Shown in pieces: positions 45,897 through 57,600 of a stretch of 64,000 bases of DNA. Both the position numbers and the translations under genes were made by a program. Origin of the DNA: Trochalopteron elliotii (lineage: Eukaryota; Chordata; Aves; Passeriformes; Leiothrichidae). The notes beneath the pieces were generated by a model. That model did no database searches. It had not been told where the DNA came from and saw only the letters and a list, made by a program, of their open reading frames with translations. The stretch is from the NCBI GenBank assembly GCA_024734555.1, contig JANPWX010000162.1, positions 979,350 through 1,043,349 of the forward strand. The letters are read 5' to 3'. Numbering within the stretch: position 1 is the first letter of the stretch; each line of letters begins with the position of its first letter.

Positions 45897-47751
45897 CTGC
45901 AGGGACAAACAGAGACATCAGAATAAAGGGTTTGGGGCATTAAAACTGCATTTTTTGGGGAAGAGCAATCAGCAAGATACAGGACTGCACTTAGAGGCAC
46001 GGAGAGCATGAAACTGCAGAGAATACAACTTCACCCAGAAGCTGTAAGAAAGGGGAATGTGGGAGCTCCTGAGGATTTCTGTGTGTGCTCAGTATTGGGT
46101 AAACATTAATGGGAAGGTGGAACTGCTGTGGGCAGAGAAGCAAAGCAAGCAAAGCAGAACAAAGCAGAGTCATGCATGGCTCTATGCATGTGTCATGCAT
46201 GACCCACCCCTATCCAAAATCTTTGTTTCATTCAAAGCAAAGGAGAAGCCCCAGCTACACCCACCAGCCAGGCCGGATGATGGAGAATTTCCCTGACACA
46301 GACAAGTCAACCACAGTTGACCCCAAACGACACTCTGGGCTCTGGATGTCTCCTATGGGGCCTCCATCAATCACCAAGGACAGCTGAGGCCACAAGTCCT
46401 GGAATTCCTGCAAGAGAGCTGTGAGTTAACAGTCCTGACAGCTGTCTGTGAGCATCATTTAAATAAAATAAAAATACACCAGCAGAGCAAGCCTTGGTTT
46501 GCTGCTAAAGCTGAGCTCAGCTGAGCTCAGCTGGGGCAGCCCTGAGGGATGAAGGAAGCTCACCAACACAGTCAGGGTGCTGCCCTGGGAGCTGATGTTG
46601 GCACTGGTCAGGGCCAGGGGTCCTGGGCAGGCCCGGGCCAGGTCTCTCATGAAGGGATGGTCTGGAATTCGAACACCAACCAGCTGCAGGGAGGGAGAGG
46701 AGGGTTTCACACACAGAAACTGGTTTTAATTCTGCCTCGTCTAAAGCTCTCTTGATTTAAAGCTGAAACTCCAGAGAACTGACAGATCTACAGCTGCTGA
46801 ACCAGCAATAACACAAGGCTTAAATCAGGCCCTAAAAGTGGTTTATGACACATCCAGGTCAGGCACAGGGAGCAGGACAGCACAGGGACAACACTTTTGG
46901 GGACAGGTAAGGACAAATGTCATAGCAGCAGCACAAAACCAGCCCCCTCCTGTCACTAGACGACATGAAAGGAAGGACACACATGCAGTCAGGGCAAAAA
47001 AAGAAGGTGGTTTATTTTTTACTTGGGTTTCTATAGATTTTGGACAATGAGCAAGGACTGGAGAAGGAAAGTTGCTACCTCTCCAACCACACTGGTCAAA
47101 CTAAAAGTCCATCAAAAGAAAACTAATGAACAATAATAAATAAATAAAATATAAATAATATTATAAATAAATAAAATATAATATATAATAACATATATTA
47201 CATATAATAATATAATATAAATAAAATACAAATAAATAATAAACAATAATAAAAATAATAAACTTTGTTTACCTGAAAGTCCGTGAAAAACTCCACTACA
47301 AAAATGCAAATCTCAGAAGGCTGAAAAAGATCAGAGCGACCACCCTCCCCCCTGGGATCAATCCTACAGCCACGACCTACCGATGTGAAGGGATTCAAGT
47401 CTTTATTCAGCTCCTCTGAACGCTCCAGCACCAGGGTCACTGGTCCCGGGAGCAGGTCCCGCAGCAGCTCGTCGGGAACATTGACGTGGCAGTACCTGCG
47501 GGGCAGACACAGCCGGATCAGGGCGCGCACACGGTGTCACCCGGGCCACCGGGCAGCTCCGGCACGGCGCTCCCACCCCTTCCCGGGGGCTCCGGGAGCG
47601 AGGGGAGGAGCCGCAGCCCGCCGGGATCCCCGCGCTCACCTGTAGAGCCGCTCCACGTCCCCGAGGCAGATGGCGAGCGGCTTGGCGCCGTTCCGCCCCT
47701 TCAGGCTGTAGATGCTGCGCACGGCCGCCGAGTCCTGCGCCAGGCAGGCCA
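45833..47751 (-). CDS. YRDC: YRDC, threonylcarbamoyl-AMP synthase (exon 1 partial to exon 5)
   Basis: This minus-strand gene has coding segments at 47640-47751 (exon 1, cut by the gap), 47381-47495, 46564-46683, 46265-46407 and 45833-45896, giving 554 nt with consistent phases and a TAA stop. The YrdC/Sua5 family makes threonylcarbamoyl-AMP from threonine, bicarbonate and ATP, the first step of t6A37 modification of ANN-decoding tRNAs, in cytosol and mitochondria. Visible family sequence includes SIYSLKGRNGAKPLAICLG, LLPGPVTLVLERSEELN, IPDHPFMRDLA, PLALTSANISSQGS, SLVIDGG, SPECRLGSTVVDL and FSIIRPG. About one third of the protein, with the PTDT-type start of the catalytic domain and any mitochondrial leader, is missing in the gap. 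YRDC next to MTF1 is the expected synteny. Confidence 0.95.
46265..46407 (-). CDS. YRDC: YRDC exon 4
   Basis: The exon is 143 nt. It encodes EFQDLWPQLSLVIDGGPIGD, IQSPECRLGSTVVDLSVSGK and FSIIRPG, plus two bases of a cysteine codon completed in exon 5. It contains the DGG and STVVDL motifs of the C-terminal half of the YrdC fold. The acceptor is CTCTCTTGCAG and the donor GTGGGTGT. Confidence 0.94.
46564..46683 (-). CDS. YRDC: YRDC exon 3
   Basis: The exon is 120 nt, phase 0 to 0. It encodes LVGVRIPDHPFMRDLARACP, GPLALTSANISSQGSTLTVL. The RIPDH and TSAN motifs are the conserved YrdC core around the nucleotide site. The acceptor is CCTCCCTGCAG and the donor GTGAGCTT. Confidence 0.95.
46684..47380 (-). 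other. YRDC intron 2 with LTR-like and AT-rich insert
   Basis: The intron contains an LTR-like piece at about 46985-47330, similar in layout to the block at 2726-3028 (TTTATT polyadenylation motif, CCAACCACACTGGTCAAACT, CTCAGAAGGCTGA end). An expanded ATAATATAAATAA-type low-complexity tract at 47130-47262 interrupts it. Confidence 0.6.
47130..47262. repeat. AT-only low-complexity tract
   Basis: About 130 bp almost wholly A and T (units such as ATAAATAAAATATAATA) inside the LTR-like element of YRDC intron 2. Confidence 0.9.
47381..47495 (-). CDS. YRDC: YRDC exon 2
   Basis: The exon is 115 nt. It starts with the third base of the split arginine codon and then encodes YCHVNVPDELLRDLLPGPVT, LVLERSEELNKDLNPFTS. 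LLPGPVT is the YrdC family signature. The acceptor is CTGCCCCGCAG and the donor GTAGGTCG. Confidence 0.95.
47640..47751 (-). CDS. YRDC: YRDC exon 1 (3' part; continues into gap)
   Basis: This is the readable end of exon 1. It encodes ACLAQDSAAVRSIYSLKGRN, then GAKPLAICLGDVERLY and the first two bases of an arginine codon. The KGR...KPL segment belongs to the ATP/substrate-binding fold of YrdC. The donor is GTGAGCGC. Upstream bases are N. Confidence 0.93.
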
Positions 47752-48116
47752 NNNNNNNNNNNNNNNNNNNNNNNNNNNNNNNNNNNNNNNNNNNNNNNNN
47801 NNNNNNNNNNNNNNNNNNNNNNNNNNNNNNNNNNNNNNNNNNNNNNNNNNNNNNNNNNNNNNNNNNNNNNNNNNNNNNNNNNNNNNNNNNNNNNNNNNNN
47901 NNNNNNNNNNNNNNNNNNNNNNNNNNNNNNNNNNNNNNNNNNNNNNNNNNNNNNNNNNNNNNNNNNNNNNNNNNNNNNNNNNNNNNNNNNNNNNNNNNNN
48001 NNNNNNNNNNNNNNNNNNNNNNNNNNNNNNNNNNNNNNNNNNNNNNNNNNNNNNNNNNNNNNNNNNNNNNNNNNNNNNNNNNNNNNNNNNNNNNNNNNNN
48101 NNNNNNNNNNNNNNNN
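47752..48116. other. Assembly gap (365 N) inside YRDC exon 1
   Basis: A run of N. Exon 1 reads into it without a start codon, so the start codon and roughly the first third of YRDC are hidden here or just beyond. Confidence 0.9.
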
Positions 48117-48530
48117 TGAGGAGCCCCGGGAACCGGCCCCGCTGAAGGGACCGGGGGGTTTGGGGGCTCCGGGCGGTGCCGGGGGAACACAGGGACCGGT
48201 GACGGCGGCAGCACCGGGCCGCGATCCCCCGCCGTGGCCTTGGGAGCTCGCTGGGTCTCGCCGCGCTCGTGCCTTATTATCGCATTAAATTTACACTCCG
48301 AAATAAAGCGAGACGCGCCTGGTCTGTACCTCCGCTCTCCCCCGCGTGTGCTGTGAGGAGGAGGCACAGCCGCTCCAGCGCCCGTGTGTGCCCAAGGCTG
48401 GTCACTCCCTGGCTGCAGAGGCACAAAGCCCGCAGCGCTCCCTGCTCAGCCCCTGCCGAGCCGGGACCGAGCAGGAACCGGCCACGGGATGAGGAGGGAG
48501 GGATGGGAGATTCCTCACTTCTGGGTTTTA

Positions 48531-48997
48531 ACTCCCACTCACACATCACCAGAGCCGCCAAGCTGGCCCAGCGCTGGGAGAAAGGAGGAGGGTGAAAAGG
48601 CAAACGCTGCCTTTCAGGGTTGGAATTCTTCCTTAGGGGACAGGGCAGGACGCTCACACTCCTCTCCCACAGAATACTCTCAGGAAAAAAACTGTTATAA
48701 CACAATGTTTAAATAAGCATTTAATTAGGATTCCATTAGTATTAATATTGCTTTCAATTCCAAAAAGGTTAATTTCCACTTCTTTGCAGATATTTCAAAG
48801 TACAATATTAACTTCATACAAAATGAGCAATTAAGCAAACACCATTATTTCACATTCTTCAAAAAATACAAATTCATATTTACTCTTTTGGGTTTTGGAG
48901 ATGCTCTTCCTTTGGAAGTACTGTACCTGTAACTAACATCTTCACATTGCTCAATGTAAGCACATTTGTTCCCACGTTTCAGAGTTAAATAAATTCC
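48531..48997. other. Spacer between YRDC promoter and MTF1 3' end
   Basis: Base composition switches from GC-rich to AT-rich at about 48690. No gene was recognised. Confidence 0.5.
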
Positions 48998-49003
48998 TTT
49001 ATT
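48998..49003 (-). terminator. MTF1: Candidate distal MTF1 polyadenylation signal
   Basis: AATAAA on the minus strand, the last strong motif before the YRDC CpG island. Other AATAAA motifs occur near 49323, 49668 and 52973 and could serve shorter transcripts. Confidence 0.35.
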
Positions 49004-50754
49004 ACCATACACACATTCTTGAGAAACTGGGGTTTAGTTCAGCTGTCTCCAAAGCCCCAGGCAGTGCAGCCCCCCAGCCCCGACAGCTCAGCTGGAGCTG
49101 GAGCTGCCCCCGGGGTGGAGCCAGGCTGGGCTTTGGGCTGGGAGAGGCAAAACAGAGCAGGGTCAGCCTGAGCAGAGGGAGGACAAGAGTCACAAACCAG
49201 GAACACCAGCGACTGCAACTACAGCACTGCAAACACACCCTCGAGTCTGCTGGAAAAGGTAATGTGAAAAAAAAAAATCTTTCTTCTTTTTTTTTTTTTT
49301 TTAAGAAAAAAGTAGAAACTGCATTTATTTGAGAAAGTGTACACTGCATAATGAACCAAATTTTGGCCAGCTTGCACACCACTGCAGCATGGTGTGGGGT
49401 TTCACCTAGTTCCAAAAACACACACTTAGACTATGTACACTACTACATAAATATCCAGTTTAATTTGCATTTCTCAGTGCAGACACAGAATCCAACTTCT
49501 AGAACATGTGATAGATATCAAGACAAGACACAAAAAAGTTAAAAGTTCAGCCCTGTCCATGAGAATCGACTACAGGTAACATTTATAAAAACTTGACATT
49601 GCTTCCAAAATATGTTACGGAAAAAATAGTATACAATTAAAAACTCTGCAGTCAGAAATCCATAGGGTTTATTAAAGACATGCTCTTCTGTTTTTTTGCC
49701 TTACAGTCCAAACTGACTCCCAACAGTTCTGCCCCGCTAGCTCAGGTAACTCCTGCCAAGAAGTTTTCACCCACAGATCTCAAACCATTTCTGAGACAAC
49801 AAACACCCTGTCCTCATCCCGTGGGGAGGATCCGAGGCAGTGCCAGGTTCTGTGCCTTGCCCCAGGACGTGACACCAGAGCTGGCCTCTGCTCTGCCCCA
49901 CTGACCTGGCTGCCTCACCTCAGCAACACCCCAGCGACAGCTGCTCATCCCAGATCACCTCCAAGGACAGCTAGGCTGGGCTCAGCTCCCCCTGCAAGGC
50001 TGGCTCCAGCCCTGAGCCCAGTTTATCCTGGAGTAGGAGTGCTGTAAACACTTCCCAGAGTTGGTGCAGACCAAGGACAACAACCAAGACCAAGGATGGC
50101 TACGGCCACGCCACCCCCAAGAAATAAGGCAGTAACAGGACATCAGAAACCATCTCGAGGACAAATTTCAAAGGTGCAACACGCCTGTTTGAAAGCAGCT
50201 TGTCACTTGTGCTCCCACGTGGGTGACAGAACGGGGACAGGGGAAGGAGGACACACACCAAGGGACACAGCATGTCCAACAGGAGCGACAAGCAGCCCCC
50301 AGAAAGCGTGAGACGAGGCTGCTGAAGCACAGTGCTCTCAGAGGGTTATTTGCATAGATTGGACGTTTGCTAACGATGCATAATTTGTCTGGGGCACGGG
50401 GGGGGGAAGGGCAGCACAGCACCCACCACATCTGTTCTGTCAGACAGACACACACGGACCACGCGGGACAAGGATCTTTAGCTACAGGTATTGCACCAAG
50501 TTAAGTGCTCATCTTTGCACACCCCTGTCAACTTTTTTACTCAGAGCAAAAAATAAACTTTGTGAAAGTATATACAAAAGAAATTGCAGCAATTGGGTTA
50601 AAGATAAAATAACCTAAAGTGCATTTTAGATACCAGTATGAGGTTCTGCGAACTTGTCTTCCTGGGCACACTCAGCATTACACAAGTGTCCAACTCGTAC
50701 TTTGTTCCATGTAATTCAGTACCAGCATTCAATCAGTGCTGATTTTCTACCCCA

Positions 50755-50772
50755 CCCCCCCCCCCCCCCCCC
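50755..50772 (+). repeat. Poly(C) tract, 18 bp
   Basis: Uninterrupted C on plus (G on the MTF1 sense strand), within the inferred MTF1 3' UTR. It is preceded by CCCCA. Confidence 0.95.
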
Positions 50773-53700
50773 TATAAGCACAAAAAGCAATTTTTCCAAC
50801 CTTCAGCTGCACGCCAAGTCTGCTTGCTTGGGTCCTCGCCTGGTGACCAAAGCTACCAAAGTCAGTAACTTGACCCCTTCTACATATTTAAGCTTTTACA
50901 CCCATCTAGAAACTGTGAGTGACCAAGTAAACCACCACTAGCACAAAACAGGTGACCTAGAGCAGTGCAGTTTTGCTCTGACTGATAATTAAAGGGGTTC
51001 ATGCAGACTTTGTAGAGGCAGGCACACTGTTCCCAGAGGCTCCAGCACATTAAACCCTTTTCTGGGAATCCCATGTCTCACCACATCTGTAAGGGCAGAA
51101 ACTCTCCCTTTTATTAACCATGTAATAATAGTGAATATGCTAAATGCTGGGGCAGCAAGGAGAGGACAGGAAAACCTCTGGCCTTGCAGAATCTCAGGGC
51201 TTTGCTGCAGCTGCCCTTGGATCTCCTCCCACCCCAGCATGGCACAGACTGCCCTGGAGCACAGTCTGATCACACAGCACTGGGGATGATGCAAATGTGA
51301 AAACATCTCAGACACACGCAGCACAAACACCCTGGAAAGCAGATGGACAACAAACAACAAAAGCACACACCTGTAAAATGCAGTGGAGGCACAGCCTGTG
51401 TGCTCACAGAATCACATGCTCCTGCCTCAGCACAAGCTCTAACCAGTTCCACCTCAACTGCAGCCTGCCTGATGCACGTGTAAGAGGGCACTGGCAAACC
51501 CAATGCACCCAAGAATCAGCAGGACATAGTGCTTTTCCTGGAACACAACAAAAAAAATCCCAGTAGCTGTGAAGAGAAACAGCAGATTGACCCTGGGCAC
51601 TGCTGCCCATCACTGCAGCTCCACATTGAGCTTCCCAGTCCAGAGACTTTGGTAGTTTCTTCTACTCATTTCAGTCACAAAAGTGTTTCTGAAGATGCTC
51701 TCTGGTCCAACCAGAAGCGTGTTTTAGGTTGACTAAGTCATAAGTAGCAAAAGTAAAAAAGCCTCCCTGAAGGCTGTGAAGGCTCAGAAGCAGTTGCTGA
51801 ATTGCCCAGCTGTCACAGTGCAGGCCACACCTGGGACCCTTGTCCCCCAGCAGAGGTAACCCCCACAACTCCTGGGGAATCTTCACACTCCTGCAGCAGC
51901 AGCCCCCCACAGGCACACACCCACTCACCCTCCAACACCACAGCTGCACTTCACCAAAGAAAATGCCCCAGGCCAGAGTGAGAGGCACCACAGGGACCCC
52001 CACACAGCTCCAGGCAGTGCTCACTCCCCTCCCAAAAGTGGAGCTCTGTGCAGAGTAGCTGGCAGGAGACTCCTCTGCGAGGACAATCCCAACCATGCAG
52101 GCTTGGGACTATGTTTTGTGTGTTCAAAGCAGTTCTTGCTGCCATGCAACCCAACTGCAGCACAAAATGAGGAGAAAAGCAAAGGGGCCACCACCTCGCT
52201 GCCCTCCAAGGATTGCCATTACAGGGACAAAACAAGAAATGCTTTGTTAATCAGTTTTGTGGATGCCAAAACTTGTTGCTGCAGGACTCGCAGCCCTGCT
52301 ACAACAGCCCTGCCACACACCCAGGGGAAACACCACCAGCTCTGAAGTGTTCAGCCCTGGAGTTCATCATGCCCACAGCTGCCAGCACCCAGCTCTCTGT
52401 CCTGGCACAGACACACAGCGTGTCCCAGGCACAGAGTGTTCCTGGCACACCCACTGCCCTCACAGGACACAGTTCTGTCCCCTCTGCACTTCACCAAGCT
52501 CCCAGGAGGGGAAGGCCAGCTCCCTTCAGCCCCTTCCACCCGTGCCTGGGCAGTGCCTTCTCAGGGGAACAGCACCAGAGGTTGTGCTCTCAGTCTCAGT
52601 GTTGGTCAGGCTACACTGAGCATGTCACAGGAGGATCAAACTGCTGCTGATCACCAGGCAGCACTCACAGGGTTCTCCCCTCCCTGGAGGTACAGAGAGC
52701 AGCTCTGATCAAACACCAAGAGTGAAGATCTCTCTATCCACTACAGTTTGCATTCCTAAACTGAGTGCAGGGACACTCCCCACTAATTGGCTTACAGTCA
52801 TTATCTTTGTATCTCACTAATGACAACACTGTAAACTGAATAAAGACTATTTAATATTCTTTCCTTTAACACAAGAAGACTGACAGCAAAAGCCAAAAAG
52901 ATGGATAAAAACTATAAAATTACATCTTTTAAAATAATGCAGCATAAATAAACCATTTAGAATGAGACTGCATTTATTGCAACATTACAGGCTTTTTGGT
53001 GGAAGGGGGGGTTTGGATTTAATTTACCCTGAGTAGGTTAGAATATAGACTCTCAGTTTGATATGAAAAACTATTCTGTTGTGTAACATCTTTTAGTCAA
53101 GAAATAGCCCCGTGCACAAAAAGCTGGCATTGCAGTAGGCTGGAGGCAGAGTCAGGCAGAAATTATATAGCTCACTGGAAAAAAAAAAAAAGAAGCATGT
53201 ATGGACAACTGAAGGACAGACTCACTGAATTCAAACTGAATTTATGTTGAATGTTTCTCAAAATTTTCTTAAGGGTTGTTCTTCACAAAAGATGAGAGTA
53301 ACCAGCAAAGGCACCGTGCTCCTGATTCAACAGTCCCAGGGTTAGGATGATGACTTTGTTGCTGAACAGAGTCTAAGAAATCAAAAGAGCAGCAGGCACC
53401 AACCTGACCACACCTGGGACTCACTGTACCCTTTGGAGAGGCCAAGAAAACAGACTCTGGAGCCAGAGCCAGCAGTGGCTCCAACTGTGCTTCCATGTTG
53501 TGATACAGTGTCTGCAACACACTTGAGCCCTACTGGAATTAAATGAACAGTTCTATTAGGGGCACACAGTACCTGTGCCCTGCTGAAATGAACGCCCCCA
53601 AAGCTCCTGGAGGCTTTAGTAAGAGCTTTAGTACACAGCAAAACCAGGCAGCAGCTCCTCACCAGGTATGTGACAACCACCTTCAAATCACACTGCAGAT

Positions 53701-54222
53701 AAACCCTCTCCCCCAGCTCTGCCATCTCCTCCCCCTGCAGCCTCCTTTCCTGGGCTCCCCTTTAGTGCATGGTTAGTAGAGACACGAGAGACAGCAGAGA
53801 ATTAGAGACCCAAGAAGTTGTAACAAAGACCCACTTGCTGCCAGTACCTTAATCCCAAAAGTAAGTGATGTGCAATTGGAGACAAAGTAACCCCCATTTT
53901 TCCTTTTAAAAATCATTTTGCACACGAGTAACCTTAACTTCTGTGTTCACATATGACAAGCAAAAGTGACAGACAGTGCAGCCAAAACAGTTCATATATA
54001 ACTTAGCTATTTCTCTTTTTTTTTACCTTTTTTTTTTTTTTTTTTAGATAGACTCTCAAAGGTGGATGTACCTGGGACGTGACTAAGATGACATCCGTGA
54101 AGCAGAAATAAGCCACAAAACCTCCAAAGAGGAAGGAATAAGAATCGATCCTCCAGTTTCTGCTTCTAGGGAGAAGGGTTTTACCCTCCAGGTGCAAAGG
54201 AAAAAAAAAATCTGGAACATCT

Positions 54223-54617
54223 TCACTTAGAGAAGCTGCTATTCAAACCAATTTCTTCCTCACCCTGCAGTAGTGCTTCGATTGGAATTATATTAGACGG
54301 GGTTTCAGGGCTTTGGAGGGACAGGAAGTCCGATACATCCATGGCACTTAATGTTTCAGTCTGGGAGTCTGAAGGGTTAACTATCTGACTGCTCTGCCCA
54401 CCAGGAGGAGGAGCAGAGGAGGAAGGAAAGGTCTGAGGCTGCAGCTGGGAAGCTGGCTGCTCCAAAGTTTTTGAATCAGGTGAGGAACATTCCTTCTTAA
54501 CGGTGGAGGTGGCTTTGTCCTTGGCAGAGTCTCGGCAGGCACACTGGCACTGGCAGGCCTCCTCCTGCTTTATAATAATAACAGGAACGCTGAGACCAAT
54601 CTGCTGAACAGGGTTTC
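54223..54617 (-). CDS. MTF1: MTF1 last coding exon, cysteine cluster and C-terminus
   Basis: The coding part is 395 nt. It encodes [39 protein letters not shown], a Ser/Pro/Gln-rich segment, [37 protein letters not shown] and LNSSFSK, then TGA. The cysteine cluster is intact, which argues for normal metal responsiveness. The acceptor is TTTCACCTTCAG. Confidence 0.96.
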
Positions 54618-57600
54618 CTGAAGGTGAAACAAAGACAAATCACAATGGAGCTACATCATGTCACAGCAGGGAGGAGAGAAATCAGCTTTGTTGAATTAGT
54701 TCAGTGTCACGCTTACCTGTGTTACCAGCTACTGGTAATGCAGTGGTAAAAAACACCTTTTCTACTACTTTTGGAACTTGTGGCTTTAAAGAAAAAAAAA
54801 AAAACAAGAAAAAAGTGTGAATTGACTCGAATCAAACTTCTATCATTCAAATTCTAAACAGCTATATACATATTCCAAAGAGAGACAAAGGAAAACTGGG
54901 CTCAAAGTATTGTTTCAGTGGTCCTAAAGACTGGGCATAACATTCCCTGCATTATTTGCTGGCAAACTCAGCTTGTAGGTTTTGACAATTCAGTGACTGA
55001 ATTCTTAAACACTCCTCTGTGTGCTTCCACTGCCTGTACCTGCAGCCACTCACTCGTGTCCACCTACAGCTGAGAGCCTGAAATGGCACCAGTATTGTCA
55101 AAGAGAAAACCCCTGAAGTTTCAGTGACCCACATTTATTGGAAAACCACACACATTCTCTTTTCATCAAAACTCTTCTCATTCTCAGTCAAAATTAGGCA
55201 GAGACAGAGATTACAAAATGCCTAAACACAACCTTTAAGAGTCTTTTGTGCTTCTATGCATTAAAAGTAATATATTAAGGCCCATGTGTATCCTCAGGCC
55301 TGGTGGTGCCTTGTGCTGGATAAACACATTGATACCTGGACCACGAGGGGAAAGAAGGAAAAAAGATCTTTCTGCACCCTGAGTTTCTCTGCTCTATTTA
55401 TAATTTCCCTGTCTATTCCAGGGGCTGCACTAGTGACACTATACACATTAACATGGCAAGCACTACACCACACTGCATCCTGGGCTTTATCTTACAGGTT
55501 TAACCCTCTCCCTTTTCAAAACCAAAGGCTCTAGTAGGAATGGCTGAAGCTGTTCCAAAAGCCCTGCTGGGTGTACTGACCATTTGTTCTTGGCTTTGTG
55601 GGGAACCAGTGGCACCATTTAAGATCCATTGTAAGTTCTGCTCTCCCATGACAATGCTGGACTGCAGAATGGCGGTGCTCGGAGAAGGTGTGATGGTTAT
55701 CGTGGGGTTACTGGTCAAAACAGGGTTTGCACCAACAGGCACAGTCTGAACTACAGCTGGCAGGGGCTCAGCTGCACTCGGGGCTGTGGGGGCAGGAGCT
55801 CCAGCAACCACTGACAGTCCCTGCACCATGGGCTGCCCCGGAGGCTGGCTGTGCTGCAGGAAGTCTTGGCGACCGCCCGCGAACGCTGTGCTGTGAGGAA
55901 CAGGCACTTCTGGGGATTGTAAAACACTTGCAGGATTCCCAAACGCAGCCGGCTGTGAGCTGGGTGCTATGGAGGAGGGAGCGGCGGGGGCTGCCGAGGC
56001 TTGCAGCGCTGCCTGGGCGGGCTCAGGGAGGCCGAGCTGCAGGACCAGGGGGAGGGACAAGGAGGCGGCGTCGGCTGCTGGGGGCGGGACCGCAGCCACC
56101 GAGTCCGCGTCGCCGTTAAACCCTTCAATCAAAGAAGCTGCTGAAGAGAAACACAAAAAATTGTAAATACATCCCTTCTCATAAAGTCTGAATGAACTGC
56201 TTTTTCAATGAGCTTATCAGCTAGCTGATGGATTTTTTGCCTAGTGAAGCATTACCACGACTAAGTGCTCAAAAACAATCCTAGACAGTGAAATCTAAAA
56301 GTAGCTGCAAATTCAGGGAGTTGGTAACACTGGGCTCTACACTGAGCCTGATCAGGCTCACCAGCTCTCTCTAACAAGCCTTTTATCAGCCAGGTTGTGC
56401 AGCAACTTCAAGAGGAAACCTTGAAAACAGGATGATGTGGACTGCTTGAGAGCTCCAGTACTGCAGGACAGAGAGCTGGGTCACCTCTCCTGTCACTGGG
56501 TGTCACATCATCTGTACACACCATGCATCCCAACACCAATTAATTCAACACTGCAATTAAAGCTCTTTTTGCTTCTTAGAGTTACATTGGGCATTAATCT
56601 TCAGTCTGAAATGCTGGATTCAGTACATGCATGCAGAGCTGTCAAGAAGTTCTCTTTAACAGCAGTGCAGATACAACTGGTACCTGTCTGCTGAGAGTCA
56701 TCCTGATTGGCAGTGTGGTCTGGGCTCTGAAACATAGACTCAAAGATGCTTGCTGGTGAGATTGTACTGAGGTCCTGTCCATGGGTCTGACAAATAGAAA
56801 AACAAAGAGGAAAACATCAGACAATGTTGTATCTCAGGTCTCCACAAACCCCAGTCAAGCAGGGTCAGAAACACTCCTCCAAATGAACCAGCCACCTTCA
56901 GGAATGGCAACACATATAAACCTTCCATGCTATAAATTTACACCTGGTTTTTATTACCTGTAGTCAAATTTACCAACATAATGAGCAAACCCCTATAAAA
57001 ATAAGTAACTGCTTCAAAAGTAAAATACATTCCTCTGCATCCACACTTTGTTTAACCCTTATTTCTTGCAGTACTCCATTAGAAACAGACATTAACTGGC
57101 TGCTTGCAGAACCTTTTCTGGAGCAGAAAAAAACAGCTCTATTTAGATTGTATCCTGGACTATGCAATTCTAGTCACCCACACTGAAGCAGAATACAGAC
57201 CAGAGCTGCACCCTGCTCAGCACAAAGAACAACCCAGTCTCCTCAGCATCTCATTTTCCTCTGTCTAAAATCTAAACTCAGTCAACACTTATCAAGAAGC
57301 AAGAACACTGTTCTGGTAAAAATCAGATGCAGAGCCTTCTACAGCAGGTTGACTTAAGCACTGCAGATTTTGGAGGACAAAATCAGAACTCAAATGAGGA
57401 TGAGGCAATTCCAGGACAGTAACTCACTGGATTGGAGTTCTCCCGCAATTCTGAATCTGTTGATATGAGGCTTAAATCACTCAGACAAAGGGAGTGACTT
57501 GTATCCTGTGAAAAAGAAAAACAGTTTGAATTATATATTAAAAGAAGAATGTCAGGGATGTTTTAAATTACTTCTGAGAGTCCTCTGCTTATATGGGACC

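Larger units (their letters stand above)
47400..48530. promoter_or_regulatory. YRDC: CpG island at the YRDC 5' end
   Basis: GC- and CpG-rich sequence surrounds the gap, over exon 2, the visible end of exon 1 and the upstream flank. It fits a TATA-less housekeeping promoter. In mammals C1orf122 starts divergently from this promoter; I could not identify it here. Confidence 0.7.
48998..54222 (-). other. MTF1: Inferred long 3' UTR of MTF1
   Basis: About 5.2 kb of mostly AT-rich sequence follows the MTF1 stop without a recognisable exon or mobile element. It holds homopolymer tracts: T near 49285-49303, 18 C at 50755-50772 and T near 54008-54045. Calling it UTR is inference from position and lack of other content; the true end could be any of several AATAAA motifs. 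Confidence 0.45.
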
